The notes: generated by a model from the sequence alone, not told the origin. A stretch of 44,615 nt of DNA from Rhizoclosmatium globosum (GCA_002104985.1 MCGO01000268.1:1-44615); one strand, 5' to 3'; positions 9,101 through 21,031 are shown, numbered from the stretch's first letter. Numbers and translations: made by a program.

Positions 9101-11803
9101 GGTATAGTAAATATCCCGCTCAGGTCGACCAGTAGTAAAAATCTTAACAAATGCAGGAAGTTGCGGACACAACTTTGTCAATATAGTCAACACATAGTGG
9201 CGATCACTGATATTCAGCTCATCCAAACCATCAATCACAATCAGAAGTGTTTTTTCTTTCCAGTCATCTAGGGGTAATTTGTTCAGTCCATCCAAGACCA
9301 AGACTTGAAATGCTTCTATGGGATGATGTAGAAGAGTCTGCTTTCCTTCACTCACATGGATTTTATCAGTTTCCATTGACATTTCAACATGCTGCTTAAA
9401 AATGCCACCTAATGATTTGCATAGGCCACTCACAATGGTACAGACAAGAATTTTAGGATCACTCTTGCGTGTATTATTGTATCGGCAAATGAATAGGGCT
9501 CCAATCTGAAAATTGGATGGCAAATTCACTGTCAAACTGTACACAATAATTGACTTTCCAGTTCCAGCACCACCATTTAAGTACAACACCCTTTCACCAG
9601 TCTGTGACCATGCTTCCAAGGCTGGAATCATCCAAAGCCTTGTTCCAGGAACATACTCTGATTTATAAGCTTCAAGATCATCCTCAAACACTACTGGATC
9701 AAGCCAAGTTTCCAACAAATCAGACGACAATGCCGCAGGTATATTTTGGTCAAGAATACTGTATATACCAGCCAAGAGCTCATTAAACTTACTAAACCAC
9801 TTGGGCTCATTTGCATCCATCCTTTTGAAATCAAAGTACAACTTTCCAGTTACAATGAAGAATGGGCCACTGTCTGATCTCTTCAAAGACTCAATATCAG
9901 TGCCTTCTTCAAACAGATACACAGGAATAATGGGTTTCTTCAATTCCTGGGCAAAATATAGTTCCTTTTTGCAATTCTCAGAAGTCTAAGCAAAAACGTC
10001 AGACCTTGAGTTTGGAAGAGGAAATGACTCACCAAATACTTTTCAGAAAGAAAAGCAACAACTGCCTTGCATCCAGCCAGACCTCCTCCCATTGACTCAT
10101 ATATGTTGTCATTCATATCTCTTTTATCCCTCCATATTTGCAGTTTAGTATCTGTTTCAAGTTTGTTCACAATAGCATCCACCTCTGCTGAGGTGGACCA
10201 GCTGTATGAAATAAACAAGTCCCTAAGTTTGTTGTACTTGAAAGTATTTGGGGTTGCATGATTATGTTCAGTGATTTGGGTAACAGCTTGGGGTAAGTTT
10301 TGGATATGTTTGATAGGTTCAAAAAGAACTTCACATGAATCTAAAAATGCTCTTTTGAGAGACTCTTGATTGGTAACACTTTCAAGTTCAGAAGATTTCT
10401 TATTCTGATGATAAACCTTGACATTCCGTTCACAACCAAAGTGAAGTGTGATCTGTATTTGGGTAAGATCAATGATAGATTTGAGTTGAAAAGACTTACA
10501 TTGTCAAGAAGTTCATTCATATCAGCTTCTTTGAGCTCCACAACAACTGGTGGAAGGTTACTGCCATTTTTGGCACTGATTGTGACCACATAAAGGGTGT
10601 GGAACTCAAACCAAATGTCAGTCAATGTATTCTTGAGAGGACTCAGAATAATTCCCAGTCGAGCCTGATTTGACAACATTCGTCGAGTTTGATCTTTGTA
10701 CAGTAAGTAGTAGATTTGTATTATTGAAGTTGTGACCAAATCAGGATAGCAATCAGCAATCTCAATATTTAATGTTAGCCACAGTGCATTCTTGGAACTG
10801 ATTTGTCACCTTCATTTTCAAACACTTGACAGTTTGCTCATTAAGCTCGACAGTATCACGTGCATCATCTTGTTTGTAAGGCTGGATAGAAACAAGGGTG
10901 CCATTTAAATTGGATACTGCAGTAGATGTACCTGGCAGAGCCAAAGGAGGGGCAACTATGGTCGCAGTAACAGCTGATACAGGTGGTGTTAATCAATCAG
11001 TCATTTATAATCAATTAGAACACACCTAAGTGAGATTGAGCTGTAGGTTTCAATGTTACGTCAATACAATCATTACTTGTTTGAGTTTCGAGCACTTTAT
11101 CTTCAGCCACAGCAGTGGGCTCTTGATGGTCCACATGATCTGATGATTGTGTTATTACCTGGCAATATTAGCAACAACAATCAAACCTGATTCCACTTGA
11201 CTGGGATTTATAACAACAGATTTCGGAGAAGGTTTTGTGTCTAATTTTGATTCATTCGAGCCAATGACTACAGGAGCCTCGGCAGTGAACGCATCTTGAA
11301 CCGATTTCTTTGTGTTCACAGCCAGAGCAGTCACATTCACGGATACAGATCCAGCATCTGGTTTTTGATAAGCACAACTCCAACACACAGATTCAACAAC
11401 AAACCAGGCTTGGATTGGTTTCCTCCCATGATATGTAAAGATGGAGAGCAGGTCAATCTGAGTCGACGTTTGTCAATCAGTGTGTATTACACATGGTTCT
11501 TACCTTTGAGTCAACGTTCCAACCTTGAATTATATGGAGCAACAACAACAGAGTATTGCAATATGAAAGCGAGTCTGGGATTGCCTGATTGCCGTAAGCG
11601 TCACATTCAGATCAATACGGCCACCCTTAAATTGGTTCAACTCACAAGTACGGAGTCTTTGTCGCGGCGAGAGAGAGCGGCAGAATTGGATCACGAGTTA
11701 TTGCAAGATGTGATCGATTTCGGCACAGCGGAACAGAGAGAGTGACGGTCAAGAGTTTGGGTGCACTTGACTGTTTTCGAAATTGATTTAATGAGGGAGA
11801 CAT
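6153..11803 (-). CDS. TIR-NACHT-WD40 NLR-type protein
   Basis: This is a large STAND/NLR protein assembled from exons that splice in phase (introns 8662-8619, 10032-9986, 10499-10453, 10809-10762, about 11010-10960, about 11200-11155 and 11508-11463). From the N-terminus there is an unrecognised region of about 300 residues. A TIR domain follows (FISYSW, QIWRDKRDM), then CKKEL just after the 9986 splice; that Glu aligns with the NADase glutamate of SARM1 and plant TIRs. NACHT follows with Walker A GGAGTGKS and Walker B LLIVIDGLDEL. After HKSVKDFF come about 14 WD40 repeats (W-S-x-x-T-G-E-C type), enough for two seven-bladed propellers. By family analogy, the propellers sense a ligand, NACHT oligomerises on ATP and TIR is the effector. 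The 5' end is uncertain: an exon from ATG 11803 to about 11646 is open, but its phase does not join cleanly to the next exon. Confidence 0.85.
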
Positions 11804-12309
11804 CTTTGCAACACAGCGTTTTCTTTTAAACAGCCGCCATAAAAACAGCAAAAAAGGAAACGAGTCAATTCTAATTGTTGCCCTTTTATTGAATTCGTGG
11901 GTACTAAATTAGGTTCAACGGTTGCCTAACCTGTCCTGTATACCTCCTTGGCAACGAATAAGTCATGTTTTCCCCGAAGACCAACGATAAGAACTAGGAC
12001 CTTGCATAACGGCTATAGGCTCTTTTTAGATGTTTGACTCGAAAACCGACGTATCTGCAGCCGATCCAACTACTCGAAAACGGAATGCAGTACCTTATTA
12101 AACAGCGTGAACTGAATCGGCATCAATACAGTTTGAACGAAGCTGAGACGATCAGTGGTCTCAAACAAAAGAGACACATATAGATCCATTGGTCAAGTCA
12201 GGACTTTGGAGGCCCGAATTCAATTAACGTATCGTTCGTCACCAAAAAATAAATAATAAAGAGAAGAAAAGGCAAGGGACATTCCAATCTGTCCTATCAT
12301 CAAATCGAT
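11804..12309. other. Intergenic region between NLR and F-box genes
   Basis: About 500 bases hold the presumed promoter of the minus-strand NLR gene and the 3' end of the F-box gene (also minus). I see no supported exon, repeat or RNA gene. AT-rich stretches at 11868-11905 and 12240-12275 are the only features of note. Confidence 0.4.
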
Positions 12310-13467
12310 TCAAGCAGACTTCTCGCGCGAATTCCCGATAACCACAGGGACAGGTTCAGCGGACGTATACGTCACATACGGATTATGAAACTCCCATCTA
12401 AACCAATATTCCGTCAATATATCTCAAACTGCGTGTAAATAACTCACCCCCAATCAGCTAAACGTCTTGGGACAGAATGTCTTGGATACTGACCCACTTG
12501 AATACTTCCATCACGATTGAACTGATAAGAAGACATTCTTGGACGACATTGAGGACCTTCAACGTTCCCACGGACTCCATTCGTAAAGAACTTCACTAAA
12601 ACGGCTCCGTTGTCTAAAGGCACTCGATGCGAAAGTTAGGGCTCATTTGATGCGATATTCATGAAACAAACCGTTTCCATTTCCATAGAATTCTCTGTTC
12701 CAGTTGTCTGTCAGGTACAGTTTCAGTTGGCACACTCAACGGACACATATCAAACTCCTCTCACCGTAATACCACCACTCATACGTGTTCAATTCCGCGA
12801 TTGACAATCTCTGTCGCGTGGAGTCCATTTCAGCTGCAGCATAACTAGCCTAATTCAACAGCTTGTTAACTCACCATTTTGTCAATCAACTCGAAATCAA
12901 ACAAACCTGCCACTTTCCACACATTCGCGGTTCAAAGATTCTAACTCCATCCCATCTATACGGTACAGTATCCAAGAGCTCTTGGTCCAATACATCGTCA
13001 TCAACCTCTGAGTTTTGAAATCTCCTTCTCAAAACATCCCGCTTTTCCTCAGTACTCAAACGGCCCAAGATGCCTTTGTACTCCACGAATGGATGCAACA
13101 TGTATCCGTGGTGTTTCTTATCCGCCCATCTGTTCTTACTGCCAGAGCATTAGTTAATGTGATTCGGTGGCACACCACCCCCTGTCATTTTCACTCACCA
13201 CAAGTCTTTCCAAAGAAGTTCCTGACCAGCCAAGCAATGCATGCGCGTGTTAGTAGCTCCAACAAGCGCAAGGCTCTTGGCATCGAGAAAACTCAGAATT
13301 CGCGTGACAAGTTCAGTTGGTTGGTTGGAAAGACGGTCTTCTTCACAGTGGTGGCTCAGTTCCAGCGCGGAATCAGCCTGGATTAATTCCCCGCGTTTAA
13401 GAACAGTGACAGTCCCTTCTTCAGTGGCAGTCGGAGTGGAAAATGAGAGTCCCATAGTGTCATCCAT
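12310..13467 (-). CDS. F-box protein with conserved C-terminal domain
   Basis: Six exons join in frame: 13467-13199, 13138-12907, 12849-12765, 12707-12672, 12613-12448 and 12397-12310. The introns have GTGAGT, GTTTGT, GTGAGA, GTTTGT and GTGAGT donors. The product is about 290 residues. An F-box lies at about residues 45-95 (RLSNQPTELVTRILSFL, then ELLWKDLCKNRW across the first intron). The rest is rich in Trp/Tyr and Arg, and I do not recognise its fold. The F-box predicts Skp1 binding and a role as an SCF ubiquitin-ligase substrate adaptor; the substrate is unknown. The start ATG is 97 bases downstream of the helicase stop on the same strand, so the spacing is very tight. Confidence 0.8.
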
Positions 13468-13563
13468 TCTTTGCTTTTTTTTTTCAAACGCACTTTAAAT
13501 ATCTTCGATCGATCGCAATTTAGAATCCGAATTTGTTTCTTTCCTTCTCCTCTTCTCGTTTAT

Positions 13564-16500
13564 CTACTTTTCACAAAACAGACGCACCAAGACTGCCCCC
13601 ACATCTGTCGCCAACACATCCAATCCAGGTTCGCGAATCTTCTTCTCCAAAACGCGATCCAACAACCTTCTCAACCCTCCGACAAGAACCGCAACTCTAG
13701 GGAAAGCCTGGAACCGTGCACCGCCTTCGACACCCACAGTCCTCGCTTCATGGTCCACTTCCAAGTCCCCACCAAACATTAACACAGGCCATGGCGATAT
13801 CATGGTTCCGTCCCGGACAAATACTTTGCTTGTCTGCATTTTTTGATGATACACCAAGAGGAGGTCTTCAAACTTTCCGATTTCTGCAAGGACGGAGCTG
13901 GGATGCAAGGAAACACGGCCATCGTTTTCAGTCATAAATTCCAGTTCGTGTGGAAGCGGCTCCCTTTCAACTGCACCATGTGCTGTTTCGACATAACTGT
14001 AGTAAATGAATTCAGAGTGTGTAGGAGGAAATGTAATTATGACTTACGTAACGTCAGGATGCTTGATGGAAACAATTTGGGGGTATAATCCTGCTGCGAT
14101 GGCAGCCTTTACGATTCTTGAGTCCTTGGAGTACAGGTTGTACTTTCCGCCTCCAGACAGAGTCAGTTTCGCTTCCTCTCCATTAACGAAACCAATATCA
14201 ACGAGTGTATCCAGATATTGTTTTCTGGAATCAGATATCGCAGTAAGAGTCGCCATAGACAAAAAGTTCTGTGGGTCGGTTAGTTTTGCAAATGATACTT
14301 GGCGTCTTACCGTTTCGCAGAATTCAGCTTCAGCCCGCTTTCCTTTCCCACTCGCTTCTGCCCAACCTTCATAAGCCCGACAATCTGTCAATAAATCACT
14401 TTTATCCCACAAAAACGTCTTTCGTCGTTCCTTCGCTTCATCTCTTCGATCAGACGGAGCCATGAATGGACTCTTATTGCTCAGAATCGCGGCAACAGTC
14501 AAAACACTTCCCAGACAACCGAAAATCGCTCCATATACCAACATCTTTCCAATTCGTAAATCAACAGGCAAACTCGCCATATGCTTTCCGAGCGGTGTCA
14601 ATTTATCTGTGACTTTATCAACAGCCCGCAAGTCCCTCAAAACTCGAACGGCGCCATCGACGTTTTGCTCGCTTGGTGCTGAAATTGCTTTCCCAAGGAA
14701 CGTCTTGACATCATCCACACCCATAGCCTTCAAACTCAAGCAAAGCTGCTCCAACGGCACCCGAAGAATCTCAGGAACAGCATGCGATGCCATTTGAATT
14801 TGCTCCAAGTTCCTCGTAAACAACTTATAACAAGTTCCCGGTCGAACACGACCCGCACGTCCACGTCGCTGTTTACAACTCGCCCGAGACGCCAACGTAT
14901 CAACAAGACACAGTGTCGAGTTTTCGAATCGCATTTCTGAACCCCAGATCAGTTTTAAAACCCTCAAATACTAGACACACCTTTCACACGCCCAGCGTCA
15001 ATAACAAACACGCAATCATCAATCGTAATACTAGTCTCAGCAACATTTGTTGCCACAACAACCTTTCTCAGGCCCTTCTTCACACGACGGAACACCAATC
15101 CTTGTTCCTTCGGACTCAACTGAGCATGCAATGGCAGACACTCAACACCATCAACGGCCTCTCGAATTGCATCAATGCATCGCTTAATCTCCATTGCACC
15201 CTGCAAAAACACAAGCACAGCTCCATCGTCGCCCTGATTCGTTTCATGAATGTACTTGACAGTTGCAGCGACGAGGCTATAATCAACAGCATCGAAAGCG
15301 GATTCTTTCAGAAGCCAGGTGACAGCTTTTGGCTCCAACGACATTGACTCATAACTTGTTCGTAATACTTCAATCTCTTCTTTTGTATTGGAAGAGTCCG
15401 ATTTCTGCACAATCCTCGCTCGACGGGTTTCAGGAACATATTTTGTGAGACGCAATACATCTTCCAAGTACCTATACAGAAAGTCAATACTTCAATTCTG
15501 TATAATACCTCAACAAACTCACAAATCAGTGACAGGGTGAGTGAAACCTGGAATCTGCAACACCGGTGCACCTCCAAAGTATCCCGAGAAAGTTTCTGAA
15601 TCAATTGTTGCACTCATAAGTACCAATCGGAAGTCTGGTCGTTTCGCAACAAGATCCCTCAGAATCACCAACAAGAAGTCGCTATCAACTATCACGTTCA
15701 AATCAGCATTTGTTGATTCGCACCTCCAAATAAATACAAACCACTTCGTTCATGAACTTCATCAACAATCACATGCGTAACTTTCGCCAACGACGGGTCT
15801 CCCTGCAGCATCCGCAAAAGAATACCCGTCGTTGCGAAAATAAGACGCGTTGAAGGACTCCGGACATTTTCTCCGCGAATGCTGTATCCAATCGACTCGC
15901 CGACAGCCTCGGCACGCTCAGCCGCAACTCGTTCGGCGACGGATATGGCACTGATTCGGCGTGGTTGTGTACAAATCATGTTGCAGCGACCTCCACGCCC
16001 CGTAGAAACTAAATGCTCGAGTAAGAATTGCCCCGTTTGCGTTGACTGTCAAGGTTCAGTCAACAACACGGATCAAGAAAACTAAGCACGAACCTTTCCA
16101 CATCCAGTTTCTCCGCAAATAATCACAACTTGATTTTTCTCCACTGCATCAATAATTTGGTCTCTGAATTTGTACGACGGCAAGTTCTGTCTTCCACGCA
16201 ACATTCTCTTATACTCCTCGGTCAAGACCTTGGCGTCGTACTTTTCCTTCAACTCCTGCCCCTTGGCTCGAATATCTTCTTCAGTCTCAGCAACAGCAGC
16301 TCGTCCCTTCTTTTTCACAATGGGCGATGCTACAGTCCCAGCAGCTTTAACACTTTTCAACTTCTCTCCATCCGAAACCCTTTTCAACTCCACAAGCGAC
16401 ACTCCCGGATTCTCCAATACTTGCACGAATTGTTCCTGAATCCACTGAACCATCTCAAAAATCATTCCTGATCCCAACCATTTCTCCTTTGCTTCGCGTA

Positions 16501-18032
16501 CCAGTCCTCGTAACAGCGCCAATCGAATATACGCTGGTACGGTGGAACAAACAACCATAACAGGTGGCAACTCATATGGATACAAGCACCCATCAAAACG
16601 ACCAACATGCAATTCAACAACATCCTCGACGACACTCACAGACGTTGAGAAGTCAATCCGGATTTCAACCATACCATTTCGCGAATTGATTGAAACAGAA
16701 TCTGTCCCAAGAATAGATTCGACAGCTTCAAGCTCTTCAGCCCAAAGTGCGTTCAACTCAGACACATCAACTCCAGCGGGTGCTAGCTTTGATTCACCAT
16801 TGTCTGCCAGTTTTGAACACAGAGAAGCAAGTGCTTTCAACTCCGAGCCTCCACATGCGTCATATTCCCGCTCACAAGTCTCCTTATTGAATCCAGAATG
16901 AATCAGGTACTGCGCCGCGCGTTCTCGCAACAAAGCATCTGTAGTAGACTGTCCCACTGTGACAGCATTCGTGGGTTTCGCATGGAACGCAGCCGGTAAG
17001 TCGTCTTCAGGAACGTAGATACAAAGCCAATGAATCGCGCTCGAAACATCCGACGAATACTCCAAGGCCTCTTCAACATGAACTTTTCGGAACCCTTTTG
17101 CAACCAACGAATCCACAATCTCTCCACGTCTAGCTTCATCCAGTGGCACAACTCGCGCAACATCTTCACCCGCATCTTCCTTTCGAATCAGTTCCTCCAC
17201 CATAGCCCGCATATCCGCAGACAATTGAACTTTCTGATACGCTTCCCACGGCTTCGCCATTTTCTCCGACTCCTTTGCAACCCGTTCCAACTCAACTTTC
17301 ACTTCCCGTTCTCGTTCCTTCAAATCCTTTGCTCTCTGCTCCTCAACAGAAAACGGATCTGGTGCATAATCATATTTCTGCACATCCGCGCTTTCAGCTT
17401 TCCGAATCGTTTCCAATTCATTCCAAAACGTCTGATGCATTGGAGGTAAGAGACGATGCAGTGAAAGGTGACTGGCGACACGATGCAAACAATACGTAGC
17501 CGCCCAATGTTTTGCTTCCTGTTCCGTAGGATACACATGGGAATAATCAGGGTCCGTATACGTAAATTCGACTTTCGAGCGGGTCTTTGGATCCATTTTT
17601 GAGAGAGTGATTGTTGTCACAAAGCCTTTTGTTCCTTTCTTGTTTGGTGTCACGCCAGGTTTGTCCCATTCCATTCGTTGGCAGTGTTCGTACAGGACAC
17701 TGAGAGGGGTCTTTCCTGGTGAGGAAGAGTAAGTAATCTTGACAGGGTAATTGTTTGACTGACCAGTCCAAGAGCCAAAGAGCGCCTTCTTTTCTTCCTC
17801 CATCGCCTTGGCTCGTTGGGCTCTCAAAATGGCATGCTGTTCCTTGGTAAGCTTAACTCCAGGAGTAGGGACAAAGAGAGCGGGTTCTGGTTTGATCCTT
17901 AGCTTAGCACACCATCATTTAGCTACACTATTCATATCTACCAGGCGGGGCTATATCTTTCCCTTTTCCTCCTTTTCCACCAGATCCCTTCACTGGTGCG
18001 GGCGCTGGTTCAGCCTTCTTTTTGGGCGGCAT
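13564..18032 (-). CDS. DEVH-box RNA helicase, DHX57/YLR419W-like
   Basis: In order, the product has a Lys/Gly-rich start (MPPKKK at 18032), a dsRBD-like segment, a UBA domain (near VDSLVAKGF), an RWD domain ([13 protein letters not shown] onward) and a DExH core. The core shows Walker A GETGCGKS, motif Ia [29 protein letters not shown] and [10 protein letters not shown]2 and OB-like parts follow. UBA plus RWD ahead of a DEVH core is the layout of DHX57 and yeast YLR419W. ATP-dependent RNA remodelling is inferred from the family. Introns split Walker A exactly (GCGK|STQ) and split DEVHERS|VDSDF. A stop-free 42-nt intron lies at 14310-14269. The junction of the first exon (about 18032-17943) to the exon starting near 17890 is not in phase as I read it, so the extreme N-terminus is provisional. 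Confidence 0.88.
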
Positions 18033-18203
18033 TCGTCAACAATGGCTTGGCGAAGAAGAAAACAGTAACTGTCAAATAGAGCCGCGAATGATTGAGCGTT
18101 CCTTTCAATTAAATATTGTCAATTACTTTTAAATGCGGCAGCGTTCAATTTGAGTTTGTGAAAATCAGCTTGGCCAAATCCAAACACTGAAAGACTGAGA
18201 GAC
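18033..18203. promoter_or_regulatory. Divergent promoter region: helicase (-) / cytochrome b561 A (+)
   Basis: Only 171 bases separate the two divergent start codons, so the genes probably share a bidirectional promoter. An AT-rich patch (TTAAATATTGTCAATTACTT) lies at 18108-18127. No clear TATA box is seen. Confidence 0.4.
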
Positions 18204-19000
18204 ATGTCTGTTTGGAACAGTGTGCGCGATGCAATGAACGAAACAATGCCTTACGAAGATGGTACCGATGAAGGCGATTACGATATGAACAATGACCGCT
18301 TGGTAAGGCACTTATCTGATTCAATCTTAAATTGATTTTGAACACACTAGACCGTGATCCATGGAGCCCTTATGGGTATTGCATGGATCTTTCTTGCTCC
18401 GGCCGCAATTGCAGTTGCTCGCTACTTGAAAGGTGTGGCTCACTCCAATGACGATGTTTCCAAGATGTCTTTGGCGACTTGGACTTGGTTCCGCCTGCAC
18501 TACATTCTCTTTGGTCTTGTCTTCATCTTGAACATGATCGCATTTGGACTCATCTACAAAGTTACTGATTCAGACCATTTTGATGTCAATCAAAACGGAG
18601 CTCATGTGGTGAGACTTATTAGATCAATGAACATAAATAGCATCTTATACTCGTACCAACTACCTTCTAGGGTATCGGTCTTTTTATTTGGATCGCAATC
18701 TTTGTCCAAATGGCTCTTGGTGCTCTTATCAGTTTCTTGTACAAGCCGAATCGTGCATCAACTCCATGGTGGGATCACATTCACCACTGGTTTGGACGTA
18801 TCCTTTTCATTCTTTGTATCGTGAACATTCCTCTCGGAATCAATCTTTACTCCCAGGGCTTACCAGAAGGCATGACCGTCCACCCTTCCTTGAAGGCCAT
18901 TTACATTGTGTGGGTTGTGGCTGTCGCATTTGGCTTTGGGTTTATGGAAATTAGACGACACAACTTGAAGGCCCGTGGCCTCCTAAACAAGGACAGTTAA
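18204..19000 (+). CDS. Cytochrome b561-domain membrane protein A
   Basis: There are three exons: 18204-18302, 18351-18608 and 18671-19000 (introns 48 and 62 nt), giving about 228 residues. A short acidic N-terminus precedes the b561 domain. Transmembrane helices carry candidate haem-ligand His residues at VIHGALM, LHYILF, GAHVGIG and HHWFGR, the four-His pattern of b561 proteins. It lacks a DOMON domain, so it resembles the stand-alone or fungal subgroup. Family role: transmembrane electron transfer, often from a cytosolic reductant to ferric or monodehydroascorbate acceptors. The actual acceptor cannot be read from sequence. It is a tandem duplicate of the next gene, with intron positions conserved. 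Confidence 0.88.
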
Positions 19001-19143
19001 TTTTGGTTATCGATAAACGAAATGGAAATAAAATCAGTTTATCTCACGTGGGATAATTATGACCAAGCTGTGGTGATCCATCTAGGGCTATTAAAAACGC
19101 CACTGTTTCTCAACGCCAAGAACAGACTAAAAACAAACAAAAA

Positions 19144-19974
19144 ATGTCTTCTTGGGACGCTTGGATTGCACAAGTTGGAAATCTCGATGATATGCAGGCA
19201 GCAACAAATGGCACAGATGATGGGTCCTCAGATTACGATCTCAACGCCGATCACTTGGTAACCATTGTTTACTGCTCTCCGCCTCGATAAATAACACGCC
19301 CTTACTATTAATAGACTGTAATCCATGGAGCCCTTATGGCAGTTGCATGGGGCTTTCTCGCTCCAGCCGGAATCGCAGTCGCTCGCTACTTGAAAGATTC
19401 CACTCACACAAGCGCCGAAACGTCCAAGCAATCTTTCGCAACATGGACTTGGTTCCGTCTCCATTACATTCTTTTCACGCTCGCCTTTCTCCTTAACGTC
19501 GTCGCGCTGGTTCTCATTTACATGGTCACAGGATCTGACCACTTTGATGTTGCAGCAAACGGTGCTCACGTGGTAAGTCTTGATTTTTTCATTGCCACCG
19601 TCGTGCGCCACCAACCAATTTAATAACAGGGCATTGGACTCTTTGTTTGGATTGCCGTCTTTGTTCAGATGGCGCTGGGTGTTCTCATCAACCACTTGTA
19701 CAAGCCAGACAGAGAGTCTACTCCGTGGTGGGACCATTTCCATCATTGGTTGGGTCGTATTTTGTTTGTTGTCTCTATCGTTAACATTCCACTTGGTATC
19801 AATCTGTACATTGCCGGTCTCCCAGATGACATGAGTGTTAATCCGGCTTTGCAAACTATTTACATCGTATGGGTGGTTTTAGTCGGCCTTGCGTTTATTT
19901 TTATGGAATTCAAGAGAGGAAGTGCCAAAGTGGCTGCACAACGTAAGGAAGCAGTTCAGGTTACAAAGAAGTAG
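19144..19974 (+). CDS. Cytochrome b561-domain membrane protein B
   Basis: There are three exons: 19144-19257, 19315-19572 and 19630-19974. Exon 2 has the same length (258 nt) as in copy A, and both introns sit at the same codons (before TVIHGALM and before GIGLF). The four haem His positions are retained. The copies differ mainly in the N-terminal acidic leader and the C-terminal tail, which here is Lys/Ala-rich and longer. Only 143 bases separate the two genes, so this is a plain tandem duplication. Different tails could give different targeting; that is inference. Confidence 0.88.
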
Positions 19975-19995
19975 TCAGGTCAGATACATATGTAG

Positions 19996-20001
19996 AATAA
20001 A
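19996..20001 (+). terminator. Polyadenylation signal AATAAA of cytochrome b561 B
   Basis: A canonical AATAAA lies 22 bases past the stop codon of copy B. The stop of the convergent 7TM gene is at 20033, so the two 3' UTRs must overlap. Confidence 0.6.
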
Positions 20002-20032
20002 GAATGTTGTTATTAATCCATAGAGTCCTTCT

Positions 20033-21031
20033 TTATTCAGTCCTGCTCTTAATGGTCGAAACTAAAATTTGGCCTTCAACTTTCAAAGTTTGCTTCTGTG
20101 CCGTTGTGCTCAAACCTGTGCTCATCCCCTGAGCTTCATCCAAAGCATCCAAACTAGATTTCACTGCATAGTCCAATCCTCTCAAATTGTCGACCTTTAC
20201 TCTCAACAACGCAATCTTCATTGCCACTTGTAGTCCAGTGATTATAGTAATCAGGAGATACACCAACGCCGTCAACACCATTTCAATGTCGTAACTGTAG
20301 TTTGAAGATGCATGAACGACGAATAGGACAGTGGCGCCAAAGCTTATAAGCACGCTTATACATCCATACTTTGCAATAATTACAAACGAAGGATCCGGCA
20401 ACCTATCCTCGACTTTTCTCAAATATTTGATGAAGCAAGTGACCATAATAATGTCCATGGATGTAACAAACGCGCCAGTAAGAGCCATCAAACTATCATA
20501 CACAATCGATACAGCAGGAGACTTTTCAGACATCATATAATACACAATATAAGGTATCAGCTGCGAAAAAGTGATAATCGGAGTAACCTTGATAGTCATT
20601 CGAAGGTATTTAAAGACGAACGCCGATGTCATTTTGATCAAAGGATACGACCTCTTCCAAGCAAAGAACAAATAACATTGCTCCGACATACATAGAAAGA
20701 AGATTTCTGCAATACGAGCAACACTTTCCGTCCTTCCTCCATCCGCGAATAAACAATTCAACATTTTGCACAGTGACAGGCCTATGGCAGATAAACAAGC
20801 CAACAAAAGCGCCACATTAATACTCGATAATTGGGATCTCTGTGCAGTCGTTTTAAGCTCACTACGCCTCTCAAGCGCGAATATCGCGTACACACAACAA
20901 ACGAGTTGAACAACCCCTAACACGGTAGCAGCTCCAGAAATCCCCGCTGCTGCTAAATAAACTGTATGTTCTGCTTCTGCGACCTCGAGAGGTGCGGGGC
21001 TCAAGGGTTTCAGGTTCGTGAGAAGAGGCAT
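20033..21031 (-). CDS. Seven-transmembrane protein, family unrecognised (copy A)
   Basis: From ATG 21031 the product has about 332 residues and no intron. Seven hydrophobic segments are visible: near VYLAAAGISGAATVLGVVQL, SINVALLLACLSAIGL, EIFFLCMSEQCYLFFAW, PIITFSQLIPYIVYYM, LTGAFVTSMDIIMVTCF, CISVLISFGATVLFVV and VLTALVYLLITIITG. A C-terminal tail of about 60 residues is cytosolic in type. Together with the neighbour at 21229 it shares EIFFLC-SEQ, FAW-RS--LIKM and QLIP. It could be a GPCR or another 7TM family; I cannot place it. In-frame codons extend upstream to 21193 but lack an ATG, so 21031 is preferred. Confidence 0.7.
   Translation of the reverse strand: MPLLTNLKPLSPAPLEVAEAEHTVYLAAAGISGAATVLGVVQLVCCVYAIFALERRSELKTTAQRSQLSSINVALLLACLSAIGLSLCKMLNCLFADGGRTESVARIAEIFFLCMSEQCYLFFAWKRSYPLIKMTSAFVFKYLRMTIKVTPIITFSQLIPYIVYYMMSEKSPAVSIVYDSLMALTGAFVTSMDIIMVTCFIKYLRKVEDRLPDPSFVIIAKYGCISVLISFGATVLFVVHASSNYSYDIEMVLTALVYLLITIITGLQVAMKIALLRVKVDNLRGLDYAVKSSLDALDEAQGMSTGLSTTAQKQTLKVEGQILVSTIKSRTE

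Noticed and set aside
19228..19854. Minus-strand ORF of 208 codons
   Set aside because: It is antisense to cytochrome b561 B, which has a clear family match and introns.
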